A stretch of 27,453 nucleotides of DNA. It comes from JBAROU01 sp049642385 (GTDB lineage Bacteria; Chloroflexota; Dehalococcoidia; DSTF01; RBG-16-68-14). This document shows positions 1 through 7,236 of this stretch, piece by piece (the stretch's first letter is position 1; each line of letters begins with the position of its first letter). The position numbers and the translations under genes were made by a program. Under the pieces are notes generated by a model. It was not told the DNA's origin, made no database searches, and was given only the letters and a program-made list of their open reading frames with translations. Location of the stretch: assembly GCA_049642385.1 (NCBI GenBank), contig JBAROU010000103.1:1-27453 (forward strand). The letters are read 5' to 3'.

Positions 1-23
1 TACGAGTCCCGGGGAGGCCGGTT

Positions 24-473
24 ATGTCGGAAGAAACAAATAACCAACAGCAGCAGCAACAGCAACAGCCTGATTTCACCGGGCTCTGGCGAGAGTGGCT
101 CACGCAAACGGAGCGTCAGTTCAATACGTTTTTCAATGAGATGATGGGCTCGGAGTCTTTTGCGCGGAGCGTGGGTGGCTATATGGAGGTGTCCGCCATG
201 TTTCAGCGTATGGTCGCGGACTCCATGGAGCGGTATCTCTCCTTCATGAACATGCCTTCCCGAAGCGATATCGTTGGCCTGGGCGAAACGATGCGCAATA
301 TCGAAAGCCGCCTCGCCCGAATCGAGGAGGCGTTTCGGGTCGCGGCATCGATTAGCGACGGTGAGCTATCTCCGGACGAGCCCGCTCGCACGAAGCGGCC
401 TGCCAGCTTCCCTCTGATCGGCGAGCCGCAGCTCGAAGGCGCCGCCGTCCCCGAGCAGTTGCGAAGGGCGTAA
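24..473 (+). CDS. phaE: PhaE/PhaR-like PHA synthase subunit (short form)
   Basis: This small protein (149 aa) is the likely non-catalytic partner of the PHA synthase encoded next to it. It starts at ATG 24 with GGGGAGG upstream. Residues 8-15 are eight consecutive glutamines, coded by a mixed CAA/CAG run. The rest is predicted helical. Around residues 78-104 a segment of the type NMPSRSD...LGETM...IESRLARIEE matches the C-terminal signature of PhaE/PhaR-type subunits, which pairs a conserved P-x-R-x-D stretch with a short coiled coil. Class III PhaE of purple sulfur bacteria is about 350 aa, so this one is much shorter, closer to haloarchaeal PhaE or Bacillus PhaR. The assignment rests mainly on that signature and on phaC 139 bases downstream. 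A phasin is the alternative. Confidence 0.72.
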   Translation: MSEETNNQQQQQQQQPDFTGLWREWLTQTERQFNTFFNEMMGSESFARSVGGYMEVSAMFQRMVADSMERYLSFMNMPSRSDIVGLGETMRNIESRLARIEEAFRVAASISDGELSPDEPARTKRPASFPLIGEPQLEGAAVPEQLRRA

Positions 474-612
474 CGGGGCTTGCTACGCTCCGGCGTAGCG
501 GTAAGGCACCAGGCATGTGTGGCATACTGGCGAAGACAGGCTTTAACAACAGCGGCGAGCGGCGGGGTAATGCGCTCGGCTGAATCGGCCGGAGCAAGGA
601 TGGCAGGGCCGA

Positions 613-1698
613 ATGGTTTCCCGAATCACTGACACAGGAGCGGCGCTGGCAGACGAGATGCGTCGCGAAACGCGACACACGCTCGATCGCGTCCGTGGAA
701 CACCGGGCCTCCTCCTCGGTCGCGACGACCCTGACGTCGGCCTCACGCCGAAAGAGACGATCTACAGCCGCGGCACGATGCGACTGTACCGCTACCGGCC
801 GATGGTCGACGAGGTGTACCGCGTGCCGGTCATCCTCGTCATGTCGCTCATCAGCAAGCCTTACATCCTCGACCTTGCGCCTGGCCAGAGCTTCGTCGAG
901 TACCTGCTCAAGCAGGGGTTCGACGTGTACATGATCGATTGGGGCGTACCACGGCCGGAAGACCACACGCTGCGGCTGGAAAACTACGTACTCGACTTCA
1001 TACCCAGCTGCGTCGCGGAAGTGCAGCGCATATCGCGGCAAGACGATTTCTCCTTCATCGGCTATTGCATGGGCGGCACGTTTGGGCTAATGTACGCGGC
1101 GGCGTTCCCGAACGCACCGCTGAAGAACCTCGCGTGCGTCGCGACACCGATCGACTTCCGGGGGATGGGGCCGCTGCGTCAGTGGGCGGACCCACGCTGG
1201 TTCAACGTTGATCGGATCGTCGATTCCTTCGGGAACATCCCGGCGGAGGTGATCTTGACGTCGCTGGAGTTCCTGCGCCCGCTTGACCGCTTCGTGGGCT
1301 ACATGCGCCTGTGGGACAATCTCTGGGATAGCGACTACGTCTACAACTGGCGGCTGCGTTACAAGTGGGTGAACGATCAGATCCCGTTCCCTGGCGAGTG
1401 CTATCGCCAGGTGATCAAAGAGCTGATGTGGGAGAACAAGCTCCTGACCGGCGAGCTGATGCTGGGCAACCGGCGCATCGATCCGATGAACATCAGGTGC
1501 TCGGTGCTGAACGTTATGGCCGAGTTCGACCATATTGCGCCGTATAACGCGACCCGACCGTTGACCTCGGTGGTCGGCAGCGCCGACAAGCAGGACTTGG
1601 CCCTGCGAGGCGGGCATGTCAGCCTGATCTCAGGCCGTAACGCGTTCGTCCGCCTCTGGCCTACGGTGAACGACTGGCTTTCGATCCGCTCCACGTAG
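613..1698 (+). CDS. phaC: class III poly(3-hydroxyalkanoate) synthase, PhaC subunit
   Basis: This is the catalytic subunit (361 aa) that polymerises (R)-3-hydroxyacyl-CoA into storage polyester at the granule surface. It has an alpha/beta-hydrolase fold with the PHA-synthase lipase box GYCMGG, in which Cys152 replaces the usual serine. The other triad residues are Asp306 (AEFDHIAP) and His335 (RGGHVSLISG). Spacing and total length are nearly the same as in the Allochromatium class III enzyme (Cys149, Asp302, His331; about 355 aa), which separates it from the longer class I and II synthases of about 560-600 aa. The start is ATG 613 with AGGG a few bases upstream. It lies downstream of the PhaE-like gene, as expected for a two-subunit enzyme. 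No phaA, phaB or depolymerase is recognisable in the window. Confidence 0.93.
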   Translation: MVSRITDTGAALADEMRRETRHTLDRVRGTPGLLLGRDDPDVGLTPKETIYSRGTMRLYRYRPMVDEVYRVPVILVMSLISKPYILDLAPGQSFVEYLLKQGFDVYMIDWGVPRPEDHTLRLENYVLDFIPSCVAEVQRISRQDDFSFIGYCMGGTFGLMYAAAFPNAPLKNLACVATPIDFRGMGPLRQWADPRWFNVDRIVDSFGNIPAEVILTSLEFLRPLDRFVGYMRLWDNLWDSDYVYNWRLRYKWVNDQIPFPGECYRQVIKELMWENKLLTGELMLGNRRIDPMNIRCSVLNVMAEFDHIAPYNATRPLTSVVGSADKQDLALRGGHVSLISGRNAFVRLWPTVNDWLSIRST

Positions 1699-1830
1699 CG
1701 CCCATCCTTGTAGCTTCGGTTAGCGATGCCAGCTTCGCTCCCTGTCCTTCTGATTCCTTCCGGCCTAATGCGGGATTCCCCTGAGCCGATCCTAGATTCG
1801 GAACGGTGTTTCGAGTCGTGGAGAGGCCTG

Positions 1831-2640
1831 ATGGCAACCGTAGAGACGAACGGTATCCAACTGTATTACGAGGAACACGGTGAGGGCGAACCGCTGCTCC
1901 TGATCATGGGTTGGGGCGGGAACGCCGCGACCTGGGCACCGCAGCTGCCGGGTCTGTCCGAGCACTTCAGGGTGATCGCGTTCGACAACCGGGGCAGTGG
2001 CAGATCCTCCGCGCCGGATGAGCCGTATAGCACCGTCCAGATGGCCGAAGATACGGTGGGGCTACTTGACGCGCTGGATGTACCCCGCGCGCACGTTTTC
2101 GGAATCTCAATGGGCGGCATGATTGCGCAAGAGCTGGCGCTGGCGCATCCCGAGCGGGTCAACGCGCTGGTCCTCGGTTGCACGTCGGCCGGAGGCCCGC
2201 GCGCAGCGGGGTTTGCCGGGCTGCGGCGGGAGATTCAGTCATTTCGAGCCACGAACGGTGAAGGCCCGGACCTGGAGTGGTTCGGCGAGTTCATGAAGAC
2301 ATTGTGGACAGATGAGGCGCTCGCCCGTTCGGCGCCATCGGTACAGGACTTCGTACTCTCGTTTATCCGTTACCCGCCGGCGTTGCACGGTATGAAGCAT
2401 CAGGCGGGCGCCATCGCCACGCACGATGCGCACGACCGTTTGTCAGAGATTGCTCATCGTGTGCTGGTAATCACGGGCGATAAGGATCGCCTGGTCCACC
2501 CCTGGAACTCACATACCCTGGCGAACCGCATTCCCAACGCCAAGCTCCACGTTTTCACCGGCCTACTCCACGCGTTTCATCTGGAGCGCGCCGACGCGGT
2601 CAATTCGCGCATCATCGACTTCATCTACCGCGCGGCCTAG
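1831..2640 (+). CDS. alpha/beta-fold hydrolase
   Basis: This is a cytosolic alpha/beta hydrolase (269 aa) of the large family that includes 3-oxoadipate enol-lactonase-like and epoxide-hydrolase-like esterases; the substrate cannot be read from the sequence. The nucleophile elbow is GISMGG (Ser93), the acid is Asp219 in GDKDRLVHP, and the base is His247 in LLHAFHLE. The HG-equivalent oxyanion region is MGWGGN (26-31) and the strand-4 motif is DNRGSGRSS (52-60). I start it at ATG 1831 because GGAGAGG lies about 5 bases upstream and homologues begin near the ATVETNGI segment. An in-frame ATG at 1726 would add 35 residues of poor quality. It follows phaC by 132 bases, so co-transcription is possible but unproven. 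Confidence 0.87.
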   Translation: MATVETNGIQLYYEEHGEGEPLLLIMGWGGNAATWAPQLPGLSEHFRVIAFDNRGSGRSSAPDEPYSTVQMAEDTVGLLDALDVPRAHVFGISMGGMIAQELALAHPERVNALVLGCTSAGGPRAAGFAGLRREIQSFRATNGEGPDLEWFGEFMKTLWTDEALARSAPSVQDFVLSFIRYPPALHGMKHQAGAIATHDAHDRLSEIAHRVLVITGDKDRLVHPWNSHTLANRIPNAKLHVFTGLLHAFHLERADAVNSRIIDFIYRAA

Positions 2641-2657
2641 GGCGCCGACGTACGCCG

Positions 2658-3278
2658 TTACGAGGCCGGCGCTATCCCGTGCTCCGCGAGCTGCGCCCGC
2701 AGGTCGTCGCCACGGTGCACGCGATAGTGCACAGCCGTCATGCCTACTTCCTGCGCAGCGGTGACGTTCCGCTCCGCGTCATCGACGAACAGACAGTCCT
2801 CGGGCGGCAGATCGAGGCGCTCAGCGGCGAGTAAGTATGCCTGGTGGTCCGGCTTGGCGATGCCTGCGACCGCGGAGCAGACGATCGTGTCGAAGAGGTG
2901 CTCGATGCGTAGAGTCGTGCGGATGCGGTCCTCGAGCGTCCGGTCGGCGTTGCTGAGGACCGCAATTCGGTAGGGCGGCCTGAGCGCGCGAACGAGGTCG
3001 ACGTTCTCGGTGATTAAGCGCACGGATGACCGCCACTGGTCGTGGAGCGGCGGGAGCGACTTGCCGGCAGCGGCTTCGAGGTGGCGGTGCGCCGCGAGGC
3101 GCCACGCCTCGATGTCGCCACGGCCGACCTGCACCTCGTGCCACTCATCGCAGGCGTAGAGCGTGCGCGGGATCGCGCCCCGCTCGAGGCCGTGCTCCTC
3201 CTCCAGCTTCTGGGCGACGTCCCAACGCATGTCGGAGATCACGCCGCCGAAATCTAGGACAAGACCGTGGATGGGCAA
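2658..3278 (-). CDS. HAD superfamily hydrolase (subfamily IA, DxG variant), TTG start
   Basis: This HAD-fold phosphatase-like protein (206 aa) has all four motifs in order. Motif I is LDFGGV (Asp9), motif II is LSN (Ser109), motif III is the lysine in AGIAKPD (Lys132) and motif IV is FVDDAERN (Asp166/Asp167). The second motif-I aspartate is a glycine (D-F-G), as in the YihX/Acad10-type branch. The start is decided by the DNA: a TTG at 3278 has a perfect AGGAGG (3285-3290) 6 bases upstream, and the protein then begins right before motif I. An in-frame ATG at 3305 overlaps the candidate -10 box, so it would lie upstream of the transcript. The gene is divergent from the crotonase gene and convergent with the alpha/beta hydrolase. 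The substrate is unknown. Confidence 0.85.
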   Translation of the reverse strand: MPIHGLVLDFGGVISDMRWDVAQKLEEEHGLERGAIPRTLYACDEWHEVQVGRGDIEAWRLAAHRHLEAAAGKSLPPLHDQWRSSVRLITENVDLVRALRPPYRIAVLSNADRTLEDRIRTTLRIEHLFDTIVCSAVAGIAKPDHQAYLLAAERLDLPPEDCLFVDDAERNVTAAQEVGMTAVHYRVHRGDDLRAQLAEHGIAPAS

Positions 3279-3303
3279 CGAACACCTCCTGGGAGTCTGG
3301 CAC

Positions 3304-3332
3304 ATCGTATCGATGTCGTCATGCACAGGCAA
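3304..3332 (-). promoter_or_regulatory. candidate sigma70 promoter of the HAD gene
   Basis: On the minus strand TTGCCT (3327-3332) and TACGAT (3304-3309) are separated by exactly 17 bases. Each hexamer matches the consensus at 4 of 6 positions. Transcription would begin near 3297, leaving a short leader that carries the AGGAGG site of the TTG start. Confidence 0.4.
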
Positions 3333-3358
3333 CGCTCTGGCCGGGTCGATCGCCTTCG

Positions 3359-3367
3359 TGATACACT
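3359..3367 (+). promoter_or_regulatory. candidate extended -10 promoter of the crotonase gene
   Basis: TG-A-TACACT forms an extended -10 element 32 bases before the ATG at 3400. There is no convincing -35 box. The predicted start near 3374 leaves a leader of about 26 bases containing GGAGGAGG. Confidence 0.35.
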
Positions 3368-3399
3368 CCACGCGCCCGCAGTTCTGGAGGAGGAGTCGC

Positions 3400-4203
3400 A
3401 TGCCCAAGTACGCCGATCTGCTCTATGAGGTCTCCGACAACGTCGCTACGATCACCCTGAATAGGCCGGACCGGATGAACGCGATCAGCGGCCCGATGTT
3501 GGAGTCGTTCAGCCGCGCGTTTCGGGACGCGGATGCCGATTCCAGCGTACGCGTGATCATCCTTACAGGCGCCGGTCGTGGGTTCTGCGCAGGCCTCGAT
3601 CTTAAGGATCTGACGGCGGGGCGAGGCATCGGCTCTGGGAACAACGGCGGCGGGTTATCGGCCCGCTTCGATCTGAACAACAGTCCGCCCGTGGTGTTGC
3701 ACGCGACGGATAAGCCCGTGATTTGCGCGCTGAACGGCCCGGCTGCTGGCTACGGTATGGACATCGCGTTGGGATGCGACATGCGGATCGCATCGCCCGC
3801 GGCGAAGCTGGCCGCGATCTTCGCTAAGCGCGGCATCTTGCCCGAAAGCGGTGGCAGCTGGCTGCTGCCCCGCCTGATAGGGTGGGCGAAGGCGGCGGAG
3901 GTCGCGTTCAAGGGCCAGACCCTGTCGGCTGAGCAGTCGCTTGAGCTCGGTCTCGTGAATGCCGTTGTCGAGCCAGACCGGCTGATGTTGGTCGCGCGCG
4001 AGTGGGCGGCGGAGATCGCAGCGAATGCGCCGCTGGCGGTGCAGGCGACGAAGCGTATGATGCGCTTGGGCCTCGATGAGACGTTTGAGGCGAACGTTCA
4101 CCACGTCTATCTCCAGCTCCTCCCGCTGTTTCAGACGGAGGACTTCCGCGAAGGCGTACAGGCCTTTATGGAGAAGCGCGCGGGTCAGTTCAAAGGCCGC
4201 TAA
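3400..4203 (+). CDS. enoyl-CoA hydratase/isomerase (crotonase) family protein
   Basis: This is a crotonase-fold acyl-CoA enzyme (267 aa). Visible signatures are TLNRPDRMNAIS (19-30), the first oxyanion segment GRGFCAGLDL (59-68), and the second, NGPAAGYGMDIALGCDMRIAS (112-132), followed by GILPESGGSWLLPRLIG (145-161). The start is ATG 3400, with GGAGGAGG 6 bases upstream; upstream in-frame starts have no such site. By hand alignment to rat crotonase, the two catalytic glutamates are not conserved: Glu144 aligns with Asp121 and Glu164 aligns with a phenylalanine. Glu149 in LPESGG is the nearest acid. It could therefore be an isomerase or another crotonase activity rather than a classical 2-enoyl-CoA hydratase. 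Its TAA overlaps the stop of the convergent methyltransferase gene. Confidence 0.87.
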   Translation: MPKYADLLYEVSDNVATITLNRPDRMNAISGPMLESFSRAFRDADADSSVRVIILTGAGRGFCAGLDLKDLTAGRGIGSGNNGGGLSARFDLNNSPPVVLHATDKPVICALNGPAAGYGMDIALGCDMRIASPAAKLAAIFAKRGILPESGGSWLLPRLIGWAKAAEVAFKGQTLSAEQSLELGLVNAVVEPDRLMLVAREWAAEIAANAPLAVQATKRMMRLGLDETFEANVHHVYLQLLPLFQTEDFREGVQAFMEKRAGQFKGR

Positions 4204-5066
4204 CGACGGCGAGGCGCGAGCGGCGCCCCGTCTGAGACGCGGATCGCCGCGGCAACACCCTTACCGGCGTCGGCGAACTCCCACTGGACATAACGCCCGT
4301 CCTGACAGATGACCCTGTCCCAGATGCGCCGCAGCACAGGCTTCAACGGCATATCGTCGAACACGACGATGCCACCGACCTTCAGGCGGGGTAGGGCGTT
4401 CGCGAAGTCGCTGCCGGCGCCCATGATCGATTTGTCGCCATCGAATGTGATCAGGTCAAAGTACAGGTCGGGATGCTCGCGCAGGAACGCTGGCAGCGTT
4501 TGCCGGCTGTCACCTGAGACGAGCGTGACCTCGCCTCGATGGCGGACGCTCTGGAGTTCGCTGCGAACGAAGTCCGGGCCAGGGTTGGGCACGCCGGCGT
4601 ATTCTGGGATCCACAAGTCGAAGCCGCAAATCGCGCAGTCTGGGCACACGGAGCCAACAATTGCGGCGCTGCGGCCACGCTGGACGCCGATTTCGAGGTA
4701 ATTTGTCGGCTCAATGAGCGTGGCCGCGGCCCAGAGCATCGTCGTGATGTTGGCAAAGCGCCAGTGATCGCCGTACTTTGCCCGGCCCCAGGCGAGAAAA
4801 AAGTGCTGCGCGGCGAGAAGATCGTTCGGGGTTAGCTCTTCCAGCAGCTTGATGACGGAGCTCATCGCCTCGTCTGATGTCGCTGCGGCGGCGAGCGTCT
4901 GAGATGTAGGAGGGAAGAAGGGGTCGAGTGGGCCGCTGCCGCCGATCTTCGGAGTTCCGAGGGTGTACCGCGGGAGCGGAAAGGAGCGCATGCTCTCCCA
5001 GCGCACGCTCAGCCGCCGGGCGAGGCGCTGGGGCAAGGACAATCGCTGGTACGGGCTTGGCTGCAT
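4200..5066 (-). CDS. class I SAM-dependent methyltransferase (tandem copy A)
   Basis: This is a Rossmann-fold methyltransferase (288 aa) of the Methyltransf_24-like group. The SAM-binding motif I is NYLEIGVQRGRSAAIVG (122-138). A short acidic strand, ITFDGDKS (206-213), follows, and then a buried strand ending in VVFDDMP (234-240). The conserved block GFDLWIPEYAGVPNPGPDFVR runs from about 148 to 168. I place the start at ATG 5066 because the downstream paralogue then aligns from its first residue without gaps; a TTG at 5081 is the alternative. Hand comparison with copy B gives 161 identities in 279 ungapped positions. There is no signal peptide or membrane segment. Family members modify sugars, lipids or small molecules, and the acceptor here is unknown. 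Its stop overlaps that of the convergent crotonase gene. Confidence 0.83.
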   Translation of the reverse strand: MQPSPYQRLSLPQRLARRLSVRWESMRSFPLPRYTLGTPKIGGSGPLDPFFPPTSQTLAAAATSDEAMSSVIKLLEELTPNDLLAAQHFFLAWGRAKYGDHWRFANITTMLWAAATLIEPTNYLEIGVQRGRSAAIVGSVCPDCAICGFDLWIPEYAGVPNPGPDFVRSELQSVRHRGEVTLVSGDSRQTLPAFLREHPDLYFDLITFDGDKSIMGAGSDFANALPRLKVGGIVVFDDMPLKPVLRRIWDRVICQDGRYVQWEFADAGKGVAAAIRVSDGAPLAPRRR

Positions 5067-5268
5067 ACGTTCGTAGCCCAAATTGCGCTGCGCGCGCTGG
5101 CCTAACGAGCGGAGTATACACGAGCGGCATCGGGCGCCGCGAGCGTAGCCCCTACGTGGCGGCGGAACGCCTGGCGATGAATTGGCAGCGGGGGGAGACT
5201 CTCGTCATCCTCCGGAGACGAAGTGCATCGTGTTCGTCCTGTTGCGAGGGCTGGTGAGCAGAGGCTAC

Positions 5269-6108
5269 TCAGTCGGAAATACGGATCGCCGCTGCTACGC
5301 CGTATCTGCGATCGGCGAACTCCCAACTCACGTAGCGGCGATCTTGTCGGATCACTCGGTCCCAGACCCGGGTGGAACCGAAGAACGCTGGGACATCGTC
5401 GCAAACGACGACGCCACCGATCTTGAGTCGAGGCAATGCATGCGCAAAGTCGCTCCCTGCGCCCGGGATCGACTTGTCGCCATCAATCGTGATCATGTCG
5501 AAGTAAAGCTCAGGGTGCTCGCGAAGAAGGGCCGGCAACGTTCGCTTGCTCTCTCCTGAGATGAGCGTTAGCTCTCCCCGATAGCCCATCGATTGCAGTT
5601 CATTGCGGACAAAGTCAGGGCCTGGATTGGGCATACCGGCATAGTCGGGGATCCACAGGTCGAAGCCGTAGATCGCGCATGTGGGAGACATGGTGCCTAC
5701 CACAGCCGTGCTGCGTCCGCGCCAAACACCGATCTCGAGGTACGTCCGTGGCTGGATGAGATAGGCCGCTGCCGCCAGTGTGGTGAGCAGATCGGCATGG
5801 CGCCAATGTGTGCCGAACGCGTTCTGGGCCCAGCGATAGCTCAGCTGCTGTTCACCTATCTCCTTGAGCGGCGTCAGCCGGTCGAGCACGCCACAAACAA
5901 TATCGACCGCCTCCGCAGACATCGCGGCCGCACCTAGTGTATGAGCGTTCAGTGGCACGCGAAATTCGCCAGCCCCGCCAGCACCGAGCTTCGGGGTGCC
6001 AGCGGCGTACTGGGGTAGGGGAAAGCGACGCCATCGCTGCCAGGTCATACGCAGGCGACGTGCCACTCCGCGAGCGCCGGGCACATGCTTGAGGTACTGG
6101 CGTATCAT
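5269..6108 (-). CDS. class I SAM-dependent methyltransferase (tandem copy B)
   Basis: This is a paralogue (279 aa) of the gene immediately downstream, with the same architecture. A basic N-terminal 30 residues is followed by the LPQYAAGTPK block (31-40), the SAM motif TYLEIGVWRGRSTAVVG (122-138), ITIDGDKS (206-213) and VVCDDVP (234-240). Identity is concentrated from about residue 119 to the end. It is low at 41-60 and 81-100, and again at 241-247, which suggests that those parts contact different substrates. The two copies are separated by 202 bases and probably arose by tandem duplication. The gene starts at ATG 6108 and is divergent from the alcohol dehydrogenase gene. No glycosyltransferase or biosynthetic cluster adjoins it, so the substrate cannot be inferred. 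Confidence 0.83.
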   Translation of the reverse strand: MIRQYLKHVPGARGVARRLRMTWQRWRRFPLPQYAAGTPKLGAGGAGEFRVPLNAHTLGAAAMSAEAVDIVCGVLDRLTPLKEIGEQQLSYRWAQNAFGTHWRHADLLTTLAAAAYLIQPRTYLEIGVWRGRSTAVVGTMSPTCAIYGFDLWIPDYAGMPNPGPDFVRNELQSMGYRGELTLISGESKRTLPALLREHPELYFDMITIDGDKSIPGAGSDFAHALPRLKIGGVVVCDDVPAFFGSTRVWDRVIRQDRRYVSWEFADRRYGVAAAIRISD

Positions 6109-6224
6109 GTCTGAGAGCCTCGCGTCGAACCAAGTAAACGCCGTGGTTGCCTATCATCATAACGGTCTGGCCGCGTGCAGGTTTCACAGATCGCAGACGC
6201 TTACATGTGGAGGATGAGACCAGC

Positions 6225-7232
6225 TTGACGCCGATACGACGCATGGTGCTGCGTGAGGCCGGCCCTGCCGAGGATAAGCGGCTGTGCGCAGACGAGGGTG
6301 CGATGCCAAAGCCCGGCCCAGGCGAGGTGACGCTGCGCGTACGAGCCTGCGCCGTCTGCCATACCGACTTGCACATCGTCGAGGGCGAGGTGCCCGCAGC
6401 ATTGCCGCGCGTGCCCGGTCACCAGGTCGTCGCGACCGTCGAGGCGGCTGGCGACGGGGTAAATGGGATCGAAGTGGGCGACCGCGTCGGTGTCGGCTGG
6501 CTGGCCTCGACGTGCGGCACGTGCGCGTACTGCGTGAGCGGACGGGAGAACCTGTGCGAAGCGGCGCGCTTCACCGGCCGGGACGTGGACGGCGGCTACG
6601 CGGATGCGATGGTCGCCGACGCTCGCTTCGTCTATCCGCTGCCGGCATCGTTCTCGGACGTCGCGGCGGCGCCCCTCCTGTGCGCGGGCATCATCGGCTA
6701 TCGGGCGCTGCGACTGTCCGGCGTGCAGCGCGGCCAGCGGCTGGGGTTGTATGGCTTCGGGGCGTCGGCGCACCTGGCGATCCAGGTAGCGCGCTCGTGG
6801 GGCTGCGAGGCGTACGTCTTCACGCGCGGCGAGGAGCATCGACGACTCGCGCGCGAACTCGGCGCGGCGTGGGCGGGTGGGGCCGACGATGACCCGGGCG
6901 TCGAGCTGGATGCTGCGGTGAGCTTCGCGCCGGCGGGCTGGATAGTGCCCGCTGCGCTCGCACGGCTGGCGCGCGGCGCGACGTTGGCCGTGAACGCCGT
7001 GCATGCGAGCGAGATACCAGCGTTCCCGTACGAGCGGCTCTACTGGGAGCGTGCCGTGCGCAGTGTTGCGAACTTCACGCGCGAGGACGCGCATGAATTC
7101 CTGACGCTGGCGGCGGAGATACCGCTGCGCGTCCAGGCTGAAACACATCCGTTGAGCGCGGCCAACGACGCCTTGATCCGCCTCAAGCGCGGTGAGGTGC
7201 AGGGCGCGGCGGTGCTGGTGATGGAGGAGTGA
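6225..7232 (+). CDS. zinc-dependent alcohol dehydrogenase family protein
   Basis: This is an MDR-type NAD(P)-dependent alcohol dehydrogenase (about 335 aa). Catalytic zinc ligands lie in CAVCHTDLHIVEGE and in PGHQVV. The structural zinc site is the four-cysteine run CGTCAYCVSGRENLC. The dinucleotide-binding loop is LYGFGASAHLAIQVA. The CHTDLHIVEGE and GFGASAH signatures are typical of a bacterial subgroup with broad or unknown substrates. The start is uncertain. A TTG at 6225 has GGAGG 11 bases upstream and gives an N-terminus like that of relatives; an ATG at 6243 is the alternative, and an ORF opening at 6147 is too long. Only 4 bases separate it from nagA, so the two are probably co-transcribed. 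That pairing is unusual, because NagA does not produce an alcohol or aldehyde. Confidence 0.85.
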   Translation: MTPIRRMVLREAGPAEDKRLCADEGAMPKPGPGEVTLRVRACAVCHTDLHIVEGEVPAALPRVPGHQVVATVEAAGDGVNGIEVGDRVGVGWLASTCGTCAYCVSGRENLCEAARFTGRDVDGGYADAMVADARFVYPLPASFSDVAAAPLLCAGIIGYRALRLSGVQRGQRLGLYGFGASAHLAIQVARSWGCEAYVFTRGEEHRRLARELGAAWAGGADDDPGVELDAAVSFAPAGWIVPAALARLARGATLAVNAVHASEIPAFPYERLYWERAVRSVANFTREDAHEFLTLAAEIPLRVQAETHPLSAANDALIRLKRGEVQGAAVLVMEE

Positions 7233-7236
7233 TCGC

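Noticed and set aside
45..69. CAA/CAG-rich run considered as a microsatellite or CRISPR-like repeat
   Set aside because: It is in frame, codes for eight glutamines in the PhaE-like protein, and has no spacer structure.
1726..1830. N-terminal extension of the alpha/beta hydrolase from ATG 1726
   Set aside because: There is no ribosome-binding site, the residues are not family-like, and ATG 1831 has GGAGAGG at good spacing.
5067..5268. Gap between the methyltransferase copies, checked for a small gene or terminator
   Set aside because: Only weak 5-6 base hairpins are visible and no convincing reading frame with a ribosome site.
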